6,693 nt of DNA, taken from Candidatus Hodarchaeota archaeon. GTDB lineage: Archaea > Asgardarchaeota > Heimdallarchaeia > Hodarchaeales > YT1-039. This document shows positions 1 to 4,841 of the stretch, piece after piece. The translations under genes were made by a program, and so were the position numbers. The first letter of the stretch is position 1. Each line of letters opens with the position of its first letter. The notes beneath the pieces are model-generated. The model had not been told where the DNA came from. It saw only the letters and a program-made list of their open reading frames with translations, and made no database searches. The stretch lies in the NCBI GenBank assembly GCA_016840025.1, contig JAEOTF010000308.1:1-6693 (forward strand), in the 5' to 3' direction.

Positions 1-353
1 ATCCAGGAGGTCCGTGTTTGGATTGTGAGGACAGAGGATGGTGGAGCGATGAATTTAGGGGCCAAATAATATTCTATGACACATTAGACTTGGCCCAAGT
101 TGCGGTTGGAATCGAGCAGCCTTGGGAACCCCAGCCTTATGCTTCGATGGATATCGATCCATACCTATTCAATGTCGAAACGATTCAACAAAAATCCCAT
201 GTGAATGCCGCCTGTTTCAACAGGAAGGATGGATTATTATACATATTCGAAAACAGAGCGGATGGAGACAAACCGATAATTCATGTTTGGGAAATGATTT
301 CTGACTCTGATTCCATCCCACACAGAAAAAAGAAAAGCACTATCCGAAGATAA
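1..353 (+). CDS. C-terminal end of a hypothetical protein (5' truncated by window edge)
   Basis: The frame is open from base 3 to the TAA at 351-353, giving 116 visible residues; the true start lies outside the window. No start is chosen inside: the first in-frame candidate (TTG, 18) has no ribosome binding site and sits within coding-like sequence. The visible part has a Cys-x-x-Cys near its left end (PCLDC), then stretches such as IIFYDTLDLAQVAVG, EPQPYASMDID and GLLYIFENRADGDKPIIHVW. These resemble the C-terminus of large secreted proteins of unknown function that I recall from environmental bacteria, where a YD.nDLA.V..G..EPW pattern precedes a Tyr-rich end; this is memory of a family pattern, not a search. 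The tail ends in a basic stretch (HRKKKSTIRR). No catalytic motif is visible. It is separated from the next gene by a terminator and about 400 bases, so it is probably not in the same operon. Confidence 0.75.
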   Translation, partial: PGGPCLDCEDRGWWSDEFRGQIIFYDTLDLAQVAVGIEQPWEPQPYASMDIDPYLFNVETIQQKSHVNAACFNRKDGLLYIFENRADGDKPIIHVWEMISDSDSIPHRKKKSTIRR

Positions 354-370
354 GACGAGTGCATTTTTTT
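337..370 (+). terminator. Probable intrinsic terminator after the first gene
   Basis: GCAC (337-340) pairs with GTGC (359-362), and inside it TATC (341-344) pairs with GATA (349-352) around a CGAA loop. One A then precedes a run of seven T (364-370). The hairpin overlaps the stop codon at 351-353. The stem is short and has a 6-base bulge on the right side, so strength is uncertain. Confidence 0.5.
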
Positions 371-387
371 GATTGCTTGCTTCCAAA

Positions 388-434
388 GGTGGCGGCAACC
401 AGGGAACAGCCACTAAAGCCCATCAGTAGGGCTT
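388..434 (+). other. Two adjacent GC-rich hairpins in non-coding DNA
   Basis: GTGGC (389-393) is complementary to GCCAC (409-413), extendable by a G-U pair (388/414). AAGCCC (416-421) is perfectly complementary to GGGCTT (429-434) around a 7-base loop. The segment is clearly richer in GC than its surroundings, as structured RNAs or the ends of mobile elements often are in AT-rich genomes. I could not match it to a known riboswitch: an AAAGCC string is present but the rest of a c-di-GMP-I aptamer is not. It may be part of a small RNA ending at the terminator at 506-536, or a relic of an insertion sequence end. Confidence 0.35.
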
Positions 435-450
435 AGAGGTCTTCAACCAA

Positions 451-504
451 ATGTTGGAAACAAAGAAATTACAACTGAGTTTATTCGATCCTCAAAATTT
501 CTAG
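451..504 (+). pseudogene. 17-codon ORF with a QLSLF motif; possible transposase N-terminal relic
   Basis: ATG at 451 opens a short frame, MLETKKLQLSLFDPQNF, ending in TAG at 502-504. The frame stays open after that TAG for about 18 more codons (GNSRAFKEFF...) before TGA at 559. QLSLF is the canonical bacterial beta-sliding-clamp-binding pentapeptide, and several insertion-sequence transposases (IS1182-like and others) begin with a similar K.QLSLFD stretch. The simplest reading is the decayed 5' end of such a transposase, but no terminal inverted repeats or downstream transposase body are present. A weak AGAGG lies 11 bases upstream of the ATG. Alternatives are a real clamp-binding micropeptide or chance. 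The assignment is tentative. Confidence 0.25.
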
Positions 505-505
505 G

Positions 506-536
506 GGAACTCTAGAGCCTTCAAAGAGTTTTTTTT
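506..536 (+). terminator. Intrinsic terminator-like hairpin just upstream of a promoter
   Basis: AACTCT (508-513) is perfectly complementary to AGAGTT (525-530), and two G-U pairs can extend it (506-507 with 531-532). It runs directly into a T8 tract (529-536). The loop is 11 bases. It ends two bases before the -35 box of the next promoter, so it would insulate the repeat-protein gene from upstream transcription. Confidence 0.5.
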
Positions 537-537
537 A

Positions 538-567
538 TTGACATCGAATTTTTTTTTGTGATATAAG
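538..567 (+). promoter_or_regulatory. Strong sigma-70-type promoter for the FG-GAP repeat protein
   Basis: The -35 box TTGACA (538-543) is a perfect consensus. After an 18-base spacer comes TATAAG (562-567), a 5 of 6 match, preceded by TG at 559-560 in the extended -10 position (TG-A-TATAAG). The spacer holds a T9 run (549-557). Transcription would start near 573-575, giving a leader of roughly 190-200 nt before the gene. A vegetative sigma factor is implied; I found no sigma-54 motif here. Confidence 0.75.
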
Positions 568-579
568 ATTGGAATAGAT

Positions 580-599
580 GTTCTAATTTGTTTAGAATA
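580..599 (+). other. Small hairpin near the 5' end of the leader
   Basis: TTCTAA and TTAGAA are perfectly complementary across a 5-base loop, a few bases after the predicted transcription start. A 5' hairpin of this kind can protect mRNA from decay, but all-AT-rich stems of 6 bp also occur by chance in such DNA. Confidence 0.25.
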
Positions 600-654
600 A
601 AGGAAGCGTTGCCGGATCAACAAAAAAGGACAGTTCGTGCTGCGGGTATAAAAA

Positions 655-677
655 AAAGGAGGTGATATATGAGATAA
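655..677 (+). promoter_or_regulatory. Perfect Shine-Dalgarno followed by a two-codon ORF (ATG AGA TAA)
   Basis: AAGGAGGTGAT is a full-length complement to the 16S rRNA 3' end. It is followed, with 6 bases between GGAGG (658-662) and the start, by ATG (669-671), AGA and TAA (675-677). This is far stronger than the Shine-Dalgarno of any long gene in the window, yet it serves an ORF of only Met-Arg-stop. It lies in the leader of the repeat-protein gene, about 85-100 bases before its start. It could be a regulatory minigene or ribosome standby/stabilising site, or the remains of a gene disrupted by mutation. Confidence 0.5.
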
Positions 678-692
678 GATTAAAAGACAAAG

Positions 693-732
693 GTTAGAGT
701 CAGGGATATATTATTATGTAATTATCCTAAAC
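693..732 (+). other. Leader hairpin upstream of the FG-GAP protein gene
   Basis: GGATA (704-708) pairs with TATCC (723-727), and an outer GTTA (693-696) can pair with TAAAC (728-732) if one A bulges. It sits between the two-codon ORF and the ribosome binding site of the gene. There is no T run after it, so it is not a terminator; a folding or mRNA-stability role is possible. Confidence 0.25.
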
Positions 733-776
733 TGGTAAGTTTATTCAAAAGGAATAAAAAAATGGAGGATAAAAAA

Positions 777-1976
777 ATGAGGAAATCGCATCAAATAGTA
801 ACGGGAATCTTCTTTCTTTTATTTCTCACCATCGCTTTTAGCCACGCCGCTTCTCAAGGCCTTGACTATACGCGTTCATCATTTGATTATAAGGGCATAG
901 TTGCTGCTGATATAGATGGAGATGGAACAGATGAAGTGATTGTGGATTATGGTTCTATGGGACTCTATGTATATGATTTTTGGACTCACTCTTGGACTAA
1001 GCTGCATGCTATGGATGTTGAATCTGTAGTTGTGGGCAATTTTGATACTGATGCAACTGAAGAATTAGTAATAGATTTTGGTGTTCCAGGTCTCTATCTT
1101 TATGATCCTGATCAAGTTAAATGGCAAAGAATTACAAATATTAATCCAAAAAGTGTTACAGTTTTTAACTATGATGACCCAACACCAGATGATGAAATAC
1201 TCGTTGACTTGGGTGCTGGGAATGGTTTGTATGTGTACGATCCTAGTACGGGCGTTTGGGTTAGATTTAACACAAATACAGCACAACATATTTTAGCAGC
1301 AGGCTTCGATAATGGAGCTAATGAAGAGCTTCTGATTGATTTTGGACCTTTAGGCCTTTACTTTTGGGACGATGCGTGGTATAAAATTCACACAACTTCT
1401 CCAGTGGCTATGATAGCAGCTGATATAGAAGGTCCTGCTAATTATGACACAGACGCAATCATTGATTTCGGCTTATTCGTAGGACTCTACAAGTGGGATG
1501 ACCTTCCTGGTTGGCCTTATGGCAATTGGACAAAGATGTCTCCCAATACTCCTTTCCCAGAGCCAATGGAAGGAATCTTTCTTAATCCTGGTTCAATTGA
1601 TGATGAGGTTTTTGTTGATTGGGGATCGGCAGGACTTTATTGGTGGAATACTCCAAATAATTGGTCTAGAATCCATACAAGTAATCCAAAGTCAATTAAT
1701 GCCGCAGATTTAGATGGAGGAGATGAGGAGTTGGTAGTAGACTTTGGCACAGGGATAGGATTGTATGTATGGAGTTGGGATACTACTGTCTACACAGCAG
1801 GGTGGACAAGACTCCATAATTTTACAGCGGATATCATAGCAAGAGCAGAAGTTAACGGGGATGGACGTGACGATTTAATTATTGATTTTGGAACTGGTGT
1901 GGGAGTTTATCTTTATTATTGGGATCCTGTTTCTGTGTCCTATAAATGGAGGAGGCTTAATTATACTAGCCCATAA
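777..1976 (+). CDS. Secreted protein with eight FG-GAP/VCBS-like repeats, probable beta-propeller
   Basis: 399 residues. I chose ATG 777, which has GGAGG 8 bases upstream and gives a clean MRK signal start; ATG 762 (AAAGGA 8 bases upstream) would add five residues. Residues 1-24 form a Sec signal peptide: basic n-region, hydrophobic core IFFLLFLTIAF, SHA cleavage site. The rest is eight repeats of about 39-52 residues, starting near 41, 84, 127, 171, 211, 264, 307 and 353. The consensus is hydrophobic-xAADhDGDGxDEhhhDFGxxGLYhYDxxxxxWxRIHT. The acidic DxDGDGxDE loop, which binds calcium in FG-GAP proteins, is intact in repeat 1 (DIDGDGTDE) and partly kept in repeats 7 and 8; elsewhere it is degraded. 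The GLY-h-(Y/W) and W-x-(R/K) positions are kept throughout. No catalytic residues, C-terminal anchor or sorting signal are seen, so a periplasmic or extracellular binding role is likely. It has its own strong promoter at 538-567. The family is known only as a fold; the ligand is unknown. Confidence 0.85.
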   Translation: MRKSHQIVTGIFFLLFLTIAFSHAASQGLDYTRSSFDYKGIVAADIDGDGTDEVIVDYGSMGLYVYDFWTHSWTKLHAMDVESVVVGNFDTDATEELVIDFGVPGLYLYDPDQVKWQRITNINPKSVTVFNYDDPTPDDEILVDLGAGNGLYVYDPSTGVWVRFNTNTAQHILAAGFDNGANEELLIDFGPLGLYFWDDAWYKIHTTSPVAMIAADIEGPANYDTDAIIDFGLFVGLYKWDDLPGWPYGNWTKMSPNTPFPEPMEGIFLNPGSIDDEVFVDWGSAGLYWWNTPNNWSRIHTSNPKSINAADLDGGDEELVVDFGTGIGLYVWSWDTTVYTAGWTRLHNFTADIIARAEVNGDGRDDLIIDFGTGVGVYLYYWDPVSVSYKWRRLNYTSP

Positions 1977-1987
1977 TCTAATCTGGA

Positions 1988-2015
1988 AAGGAAGAGATTG
2001 ATTTAGAACTTCCTT
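1988..2015 (+). other. Stem-loop just after the FG-GAP protein gene
   Basis: AAGGAAG (1988-1994) and CTTCCTT (2009-2015) are perfectly complementary across a 14-base loop, 12 bases after the stop codon. No T run follows, so it is not a classical terminator. It could stabilise the mRNA 3' end or act with Rho. A further short inverted repeat, ATTAGA/TCTAAT, lies at 2076-2098. Confidence 0.3.
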
Positions 2016-2155
2016 CAAAACTAAATCCAGCACCAACAACGGAAACTGTTCCTGAAAGGGGAACTCTTTCACACCATTAGAAAGAGACATCCTCTAATGA
2101 ACTACGTACAGACTACTTATTACTCATATAAAATTTCTGTTAATATTCTAAGGTG

Positions 2156-2267
2156 ATTCCCTGAGAAGCTGAACACCGCGGAGAGGTAGAGCTTATGCTC
2201 CAAGCTCAGGAATTGGACACCAGAGGAGTAGGTGGCTGTTATGCGGGGGGGGATCAAACGGTCCTTT
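2156..2267 (+). other. GC-rich, hairpin-forming island upstream of wzz; candidate structured RNA
   Basis: This block is much richer in GC than the AT-rich DNA on both sides. CCTGAG (2160-2165) pairs with CTCAGG (2205-2210), extendable to nine pairs through ATT/AAT (2156-2158 with 2211-2213) with one bulged C at 2159. Inside it, GAGC (2189-2192) pairs with GCTC (2197-2200) around a TTAT loop. Next, CACC (2218-2221) pairs with GGTG (2231-2234), and GGATC (2251-2255) pairs with GGTCC (2260-2264, one G-U) around AAAC. A G8 run (2245-2252) lies between the last two. It matches no riboswitch class I can recall. It could be a 5' leader element of wzz, an independent small RNA or a mobile-element relic. 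Confidence 0.35.
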
Positions 2268-2269
2268 AA
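2195..2269 (+). CDS. Possible 24-residue small protein within the GC-rich island (weak)
   Basis: ATG 2195 begins a 24-codon frame ending in TAA at 2267-2269, with GGAGAGG ending 8 bases upstream of the start. The frame is open back to a TGA at 2162, so the open stretch is 34 codons. The peptide begins MLQAQELDTRG and has a Gly-Gly-Cys in the middle; the last third crosses the G8 run. It resembles no family I know. Because the same bases form the hairpins described for the island, a structured-RNA reading is at least as likely as a coding one. Confidence 0.15.
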   Translation: MLQAQELDTRGVGGCYAGGDQTVL

Positions 2270-2386
2270 ACATTTTATTAGTATTGTCTTGGGATTTTTT
2301 TCTTTCCTCTCTTTTCATCAATGTCCATTACAGCTTAGAAATAACAGCGTTTAAAAATTTCGTCGCCCATCTCACTAAAATTCTCC

Positions 2387-2413
2387 TTGAAATCTAAGAC
2401 AAAATAGTATAGT
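2387..2413 (+). promoter_or_regulatory. Possible weak promoter for wzz
   Basis: TTGAAA (2387-2392) and TATAGT (2408-2413) resemble -35 and -10 boxes, but the spacer is only 15 bases, shorter than the usual 16-18. If used, transcription would start near 2420, which would favour ATG 2438 over GTG 2417 as the start of wzz. Confidence 0.25.
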
Positions 2414-2437
2414 TTAGTGGCTAATAAAGATGAAATT

Positions 2438-3520
2438 ATGAACAAAAATGATAATGATATTGAATTAATGGATTTCCTATTTGTTCTCTGGCGAAGAAAA
2501 TGGCTCATCATCATTCCTGCATTTTTTTGTGTTATTGTGGTTGCAGTCATTAGCTTCTTTTTGCCTAAGAAGTGGGAAATTGATACAATATTTCTTCCGA
2601 GTAAATTTTTCACCCAAACTGAGCAAGGTACATTTGAGGAAATTGTGGCTGTCGATCCCAAACAGATTGCAGGACAGATAAACGAAGAATCCTATAATCA
2701 ATTTATTTCTGCCGAGCTAGATATAAATATCAAAGAATTCCCAAAATTGAAGGCAGAAAACCTTGAAGAGACAAAGTTAGTTCGAATATCTATAATAAGT
2801 GAAGATGTTAATAAAGCTAAATCGATTCTTACTTTTTTATTCAACCATATGAAAAAAGATTTAGATAAAAAGATCGATGTCGAAATAATGGGAATAAATA
2901 CAAAAATATCCACTAACGAAAATGACATCAATAAGAAAAAGCTCGATATTCAATCAAAGAAGATAGAAATAGCTGAGATTAAACAAGAAAGTTCATCTGA
3001 CAAAAACATGCTAAAAATTTCAGAAGAACGGCTTAACAATGTTATCGATGAGATGAAAGCAGTCAAAGAAAGAATCGATGAAATAGAGAAACAACAAAGA
3101 AAAGCTCTCAATACAATAAAAGAGGAAATCGAAGCAATTAGTCTTCTTCTTTATTCAAACGAAATTCAGCAAAATCTTCGATACTATGATATTCTGAATG
3201 AAAAATTAAGTATCGAAAAAATCACTCAGGAAAATTTGAGACTATCTGTTAAAAAAAAAGAACAAGAGATTAAACAGCTGAATACACAAATTGAGGGATT
3301 AAATAATGAGATTAAGGATATAGAGAACGAGATTGAGCTTTTAAAATTACAAAAAGTACACATAGACTATGCTCAACTAATAAAGGAACCAACAACCTCT
3401 CTTAATCCTGTTTTACCTAGAATAAGACTTAATGTCCTTATTGCTGGAACATTGAGTTTGATTATCTTCACAATGCTTGCATTTTTCCTTGACTATTTAA
3501 GAAAATATAGAAAAAATTAA
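2438..3520 (+). CDS. Wzz-family polysaccharide chain-length determinant
   Basis: 360 residues from ATG 2438. GTG 2417 would add seven residues but lacks a ribosome binding site, and the ATG itself has only a weak AAAGA. Inner-membrane protein controlling the length of Wzy-made polysaccharide. Order: short cytoplasmic N-terminus with the Wzz-typical IELMDFLFVLWRRKW; first membrane segment about 22-42; periplasmic part from 43 to about 328 with a long charged coiled coil (about 150-308); the Pro-rich EPTTSLNPVLPR (317-328) that precedes the second helix in Wzz proteins; second membrane segment about 330-351; short basic tail. There is no Walker-type tyrosine kinase domain, so it is a kinase-less co-polymerase and is shorter than the XrtA-associated chain-length proteins of about 500 residues. 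It stands alone on the + strand, convergent with the wzy operon, so it must be transcribed separately from its partner polymerase. I am sure of the family; specificity cannot be read. Confidence 0.88.
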   Translation: MNKNDNDIELMDFLFVLWRRKWLIIIPAFFCVIVVAVISFFLPKKWEIDTIFLPSKFFTQTEQGTFEEIVAVDPKQIAGQINEESYNQFISAELDINIKEFPKLKAENLEETKLVRISIISEDVNKAKSILTFLFNHMKKDLDKKIDVEIMGINTKISTNENDINKKKLDIQSKKIEIAEIKQESSSDKNMLKISEERLNNVIDEMKAVKERIDEIEKQQRKALNTIKEEIEAISLLLYSNEIQQNLRYYDILNEKLSIEKITQENLRLSVKKKEQEIKQLNTQIEGLNNEIKDIENEIELLKLQKVHIDYAQLIKEPTTSLNPVLPRIRLNVLIAGTLSLIIFTMLAFFLDYLRKYRKN

Positions 3521-3522
3521 TC

Positions 3523-3569
3523 ATGCATTCTCATTTTTTGTGCTTTTCTTTCATAAGCACGAATTGCAT
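3523..3569. terminator. Inverted repeat between convergent genes, possible terminator for the minus-strand operon
   Basis: GTGCTT (3540-3545) pairs with AAGCAC (3555-3560) around a 9-base loop, and an outer ATGCATTC (3523-3530) pairs with GAATTGCAT (3561-3569) with one bulged base; a T-rich internal loop separates the two stems on one side. Read on the minus strand, the structure is followed after about six bases by a run of T (complement of 3512-3517). In the plus direction no T run follows. It is a fair candidate for ending the glycosyltransferase transcript, but the gap before the T run weakens it. Confidence 0.35.
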
Positions 3570-3619
3570 CGATTCAAGTAGGTTCGACTGTTTCTGGAAT
3601 TACGCTTCTTTATATGCTG

Positions 3620-4834
3620 TTATTCATCTCTCTGGTTCTTTGTATCAACCAGTTTTGAAAGCTGATACATGACGTCCCCTACAATGTGGGACCAACCATA
3701 TTTTTTCTCAACCAAAATTCTTCCAGCAGAAGATAACGTCTCCTGCAGCCTATTATCCTTCAGTAATTTGACAACAAGTTCAGCAAACTGTTCATTGCCA
3801 TTCTCGACTAAAAGATGTTTGCCTGGGATGACTTCTATTCCTTGACAACCTACCTCTGTAGAGACTAAAGGAACTCTCATTGCCATTGCTTCGAGGATCT
3901 TAAGCTTCGTCCCTCCTCCGTACCGGAATGGAGCCACTACCAACCTAGCCCTTTCATAATAAGGTCTTATATCCTCCACGGACCCGGTTACCTCTATTCC
4001 GTTAATATTCGACAGATTTAATATCTTTGAATCAGGATTCCTTCCTACAACACAAAATTCGACATCAGGAAGTTTTTCTTTTACTAATGGAAAGATTGCC
4101 TGTGCGAATCTCAACACAGCGTCTATGTTCATAGTTACGTCCATGGAGCCGCAAAACATAATTCTGTTGTTCAATTTGTTAGAAGGACGAGATTTAGGTA
4201 GGAAGTATTCTATATCGACCCCATTGGGAACAGTCCATATTAAGCATGATACAGCAACTCTCTCTTTCATGAAATTCGCTTCTTTTTCAGAGACAGAAAT
4301 TAAAACATCAACATGGCTCATCATAGCAGTTTGAAATTTCCGGAGTTTCCAAAGATTCTGACGCGCGAAGGTTCTAATTCCCCAGTTGCCCTCTTCTATA
4401 AAACGACGCCATATCAGCTCGTCCGCATTTTGCTGGTCAAGGATGATTAGCGAATTGCGAATTAAGCTGGGATCGAGATAATCCATCATATTAAGATAAT
4501 TTACCCAGATGATGTCAAAATATTTAGACTTCAATAAATGAGATACGTGTTGTCGAAATTTGTTGTTTTTAAACTTGATAACTCGATAGGGTTTGCTTGA
4601 AAGCAATGCCTTGAAGGCGGCAAATTTGCGCGGCATGCAAGCTTGAACTAGATACAGATCGGAACAATACTGCTTCATATTATCTCTTTCGTGGATTTCC
4701 TCATTGCTGTGGACTAAAGAAGCAAGCGTAATTTTATTACTTCGGGATAACTGTTTAATGAAATGATAAATGCGAATTTTGCTGCCCATGTTGAGAGGTA
4801 GAGGGAAGGTTGGCGAAAGAATTAAAATATTCAA
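3620..4834 (-). CDS. Family 4 glycosyltransferase, similar to the exosortase/EPS-locus sugar transferases (TIGR03087-like)
   Basis: 404 residues from TTG 4834. The frame continues up to ATG 4918, but that would overlap the upstream gene by 77 bases. The family opens with a strand like (M)NILILSPTFPLPLNMGSKIR, so TTG is the likely start, 7 bases after the wzy stop, with AAGGAAG inside the end of wzy (13-base gap, rather long). It is a cytoplasmic GT-B fold enzyme moving a sugar from an NDP-sugar donor. The N-terminal acceptor domain holds the Gly-Ser-Lys-Ile-Arg loop (17-21). The C-terminal donor domain has VPNGVD (202-207), FCGSM (227-231), VVGRNP (262-267) and VTGSVEDIRPYY (282-293). APFRYGGGTKLKILEAMAMR spans 301-320; Glu315 matches the second Glu of the E-x7-E motif, while the first is Gly, as is usual in this subgroup. 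It is the third gene of the minus-strand operon. I infer that it adds one sugar to the repeat unit; which sugar is unknown. Confidence 0.85.
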   Translation of the reverse strand: MNILILSPTFPLPLNMGSKIRIYHFIKQLSRSNKITLASLVHSNEEIHERDNMKQYCSDLYLVQACMPRKFAAFKALLSSKPYRVIKFKNNKFRQHVSHLLKSKYFDIIWVNYLNMMDYLDPSLIRNSLIILDQQNADELIWRRFIEEGNWGIRTFARQNLWKLRKFQTAMMSHVDVLISVSEKEANFMKERVAVSCLIWTVPNGVDIEYFLPKSRPSNKLNNRIMFCGSMDVTMNIDAVLRFAQAIFPLVKEKLPDVEFCVVGRNPDSKILNLSNINGIEVTGSVEDIRPYYERARLVVAPFRYGGGTKLKILEAMAMRVPLVSTEVGCQGIEVIPGKHLLVENGNEQFAELVVKLLKDNRLQETLSSAGRILVEKKYGWSHIVGDVMYQLSKLVDTKNQRDE

Positions 4835-4841
4835 TTTACAA

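Larger units (their letters stand above)
1977..2437. other. 461-base intergenic stretch without a recognisable gene
   Basis: The stretch holds a stem-loop after the FG-GAP gene, a 32-codon open but startless frame (1982-2080), the GC-rich structured island at 2156-2267, and an AT-rich tail with a possible weak promoter at 2387-2413. I see no tRNA, no convincing protein family on either strand and no insertion-sequence ends. The minus-strand frames here are pyrimidine-rich or lack starts and do not look like genes. Confidence 0.6.

Noticed and set aside
384..445. Cyclic-di-GMP-I riboswitch
   Set aside because: Only an AAAGCC string fits; the GAAA-capped P2 helix, the conserved P3 side and the closing sequence are missing.
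571..586. Sigma-54 promoter (TGG...TT) near 571
   Set aside because: The invariant GC of the -12 element is absent; the adjacent sigma-70 promoter explains the region better.
1065..1296. Alternative frames (both strands) inside the FG-GAP gene
   Set aside because: They are shadows of a repetitive real gene with clear repeat structure in its own frame.
2048..2064. GTTCC/GGAAC hairpin as terminator of the FG-GAP gene
   Set aside because: The stem is five pairs and no T run follows.
1875..2090. 71-codon minus-strand frame
   Set aside because: It overlaps the end of the repeat-protein gene, has no ribosome binding site and its composition reflects the complement of purine-rich DNA.
2178..2240. 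tRNA-like stretch (GGTAGAGC followed by GCTCCAAGC)
   Set aside because: It resembles a D-arm, but no proper anticodon stem, T-arm motif or acceptor pairing follows.
405..2240. 9-base inverted match (AACAGCCAC at 406-413 region and GTGGCTGTT at 2232-2240) linking the two GC-rich islands
   Set aside because: Many 9-base matches are expected by chance in a window of this size, and the flanking bases do not continue the similarity.
2335..2701. Minus-strand frames over the start of wzz
   Set aside because: They lie antisense to a confidently recognised gene and encode no recognisable domain.
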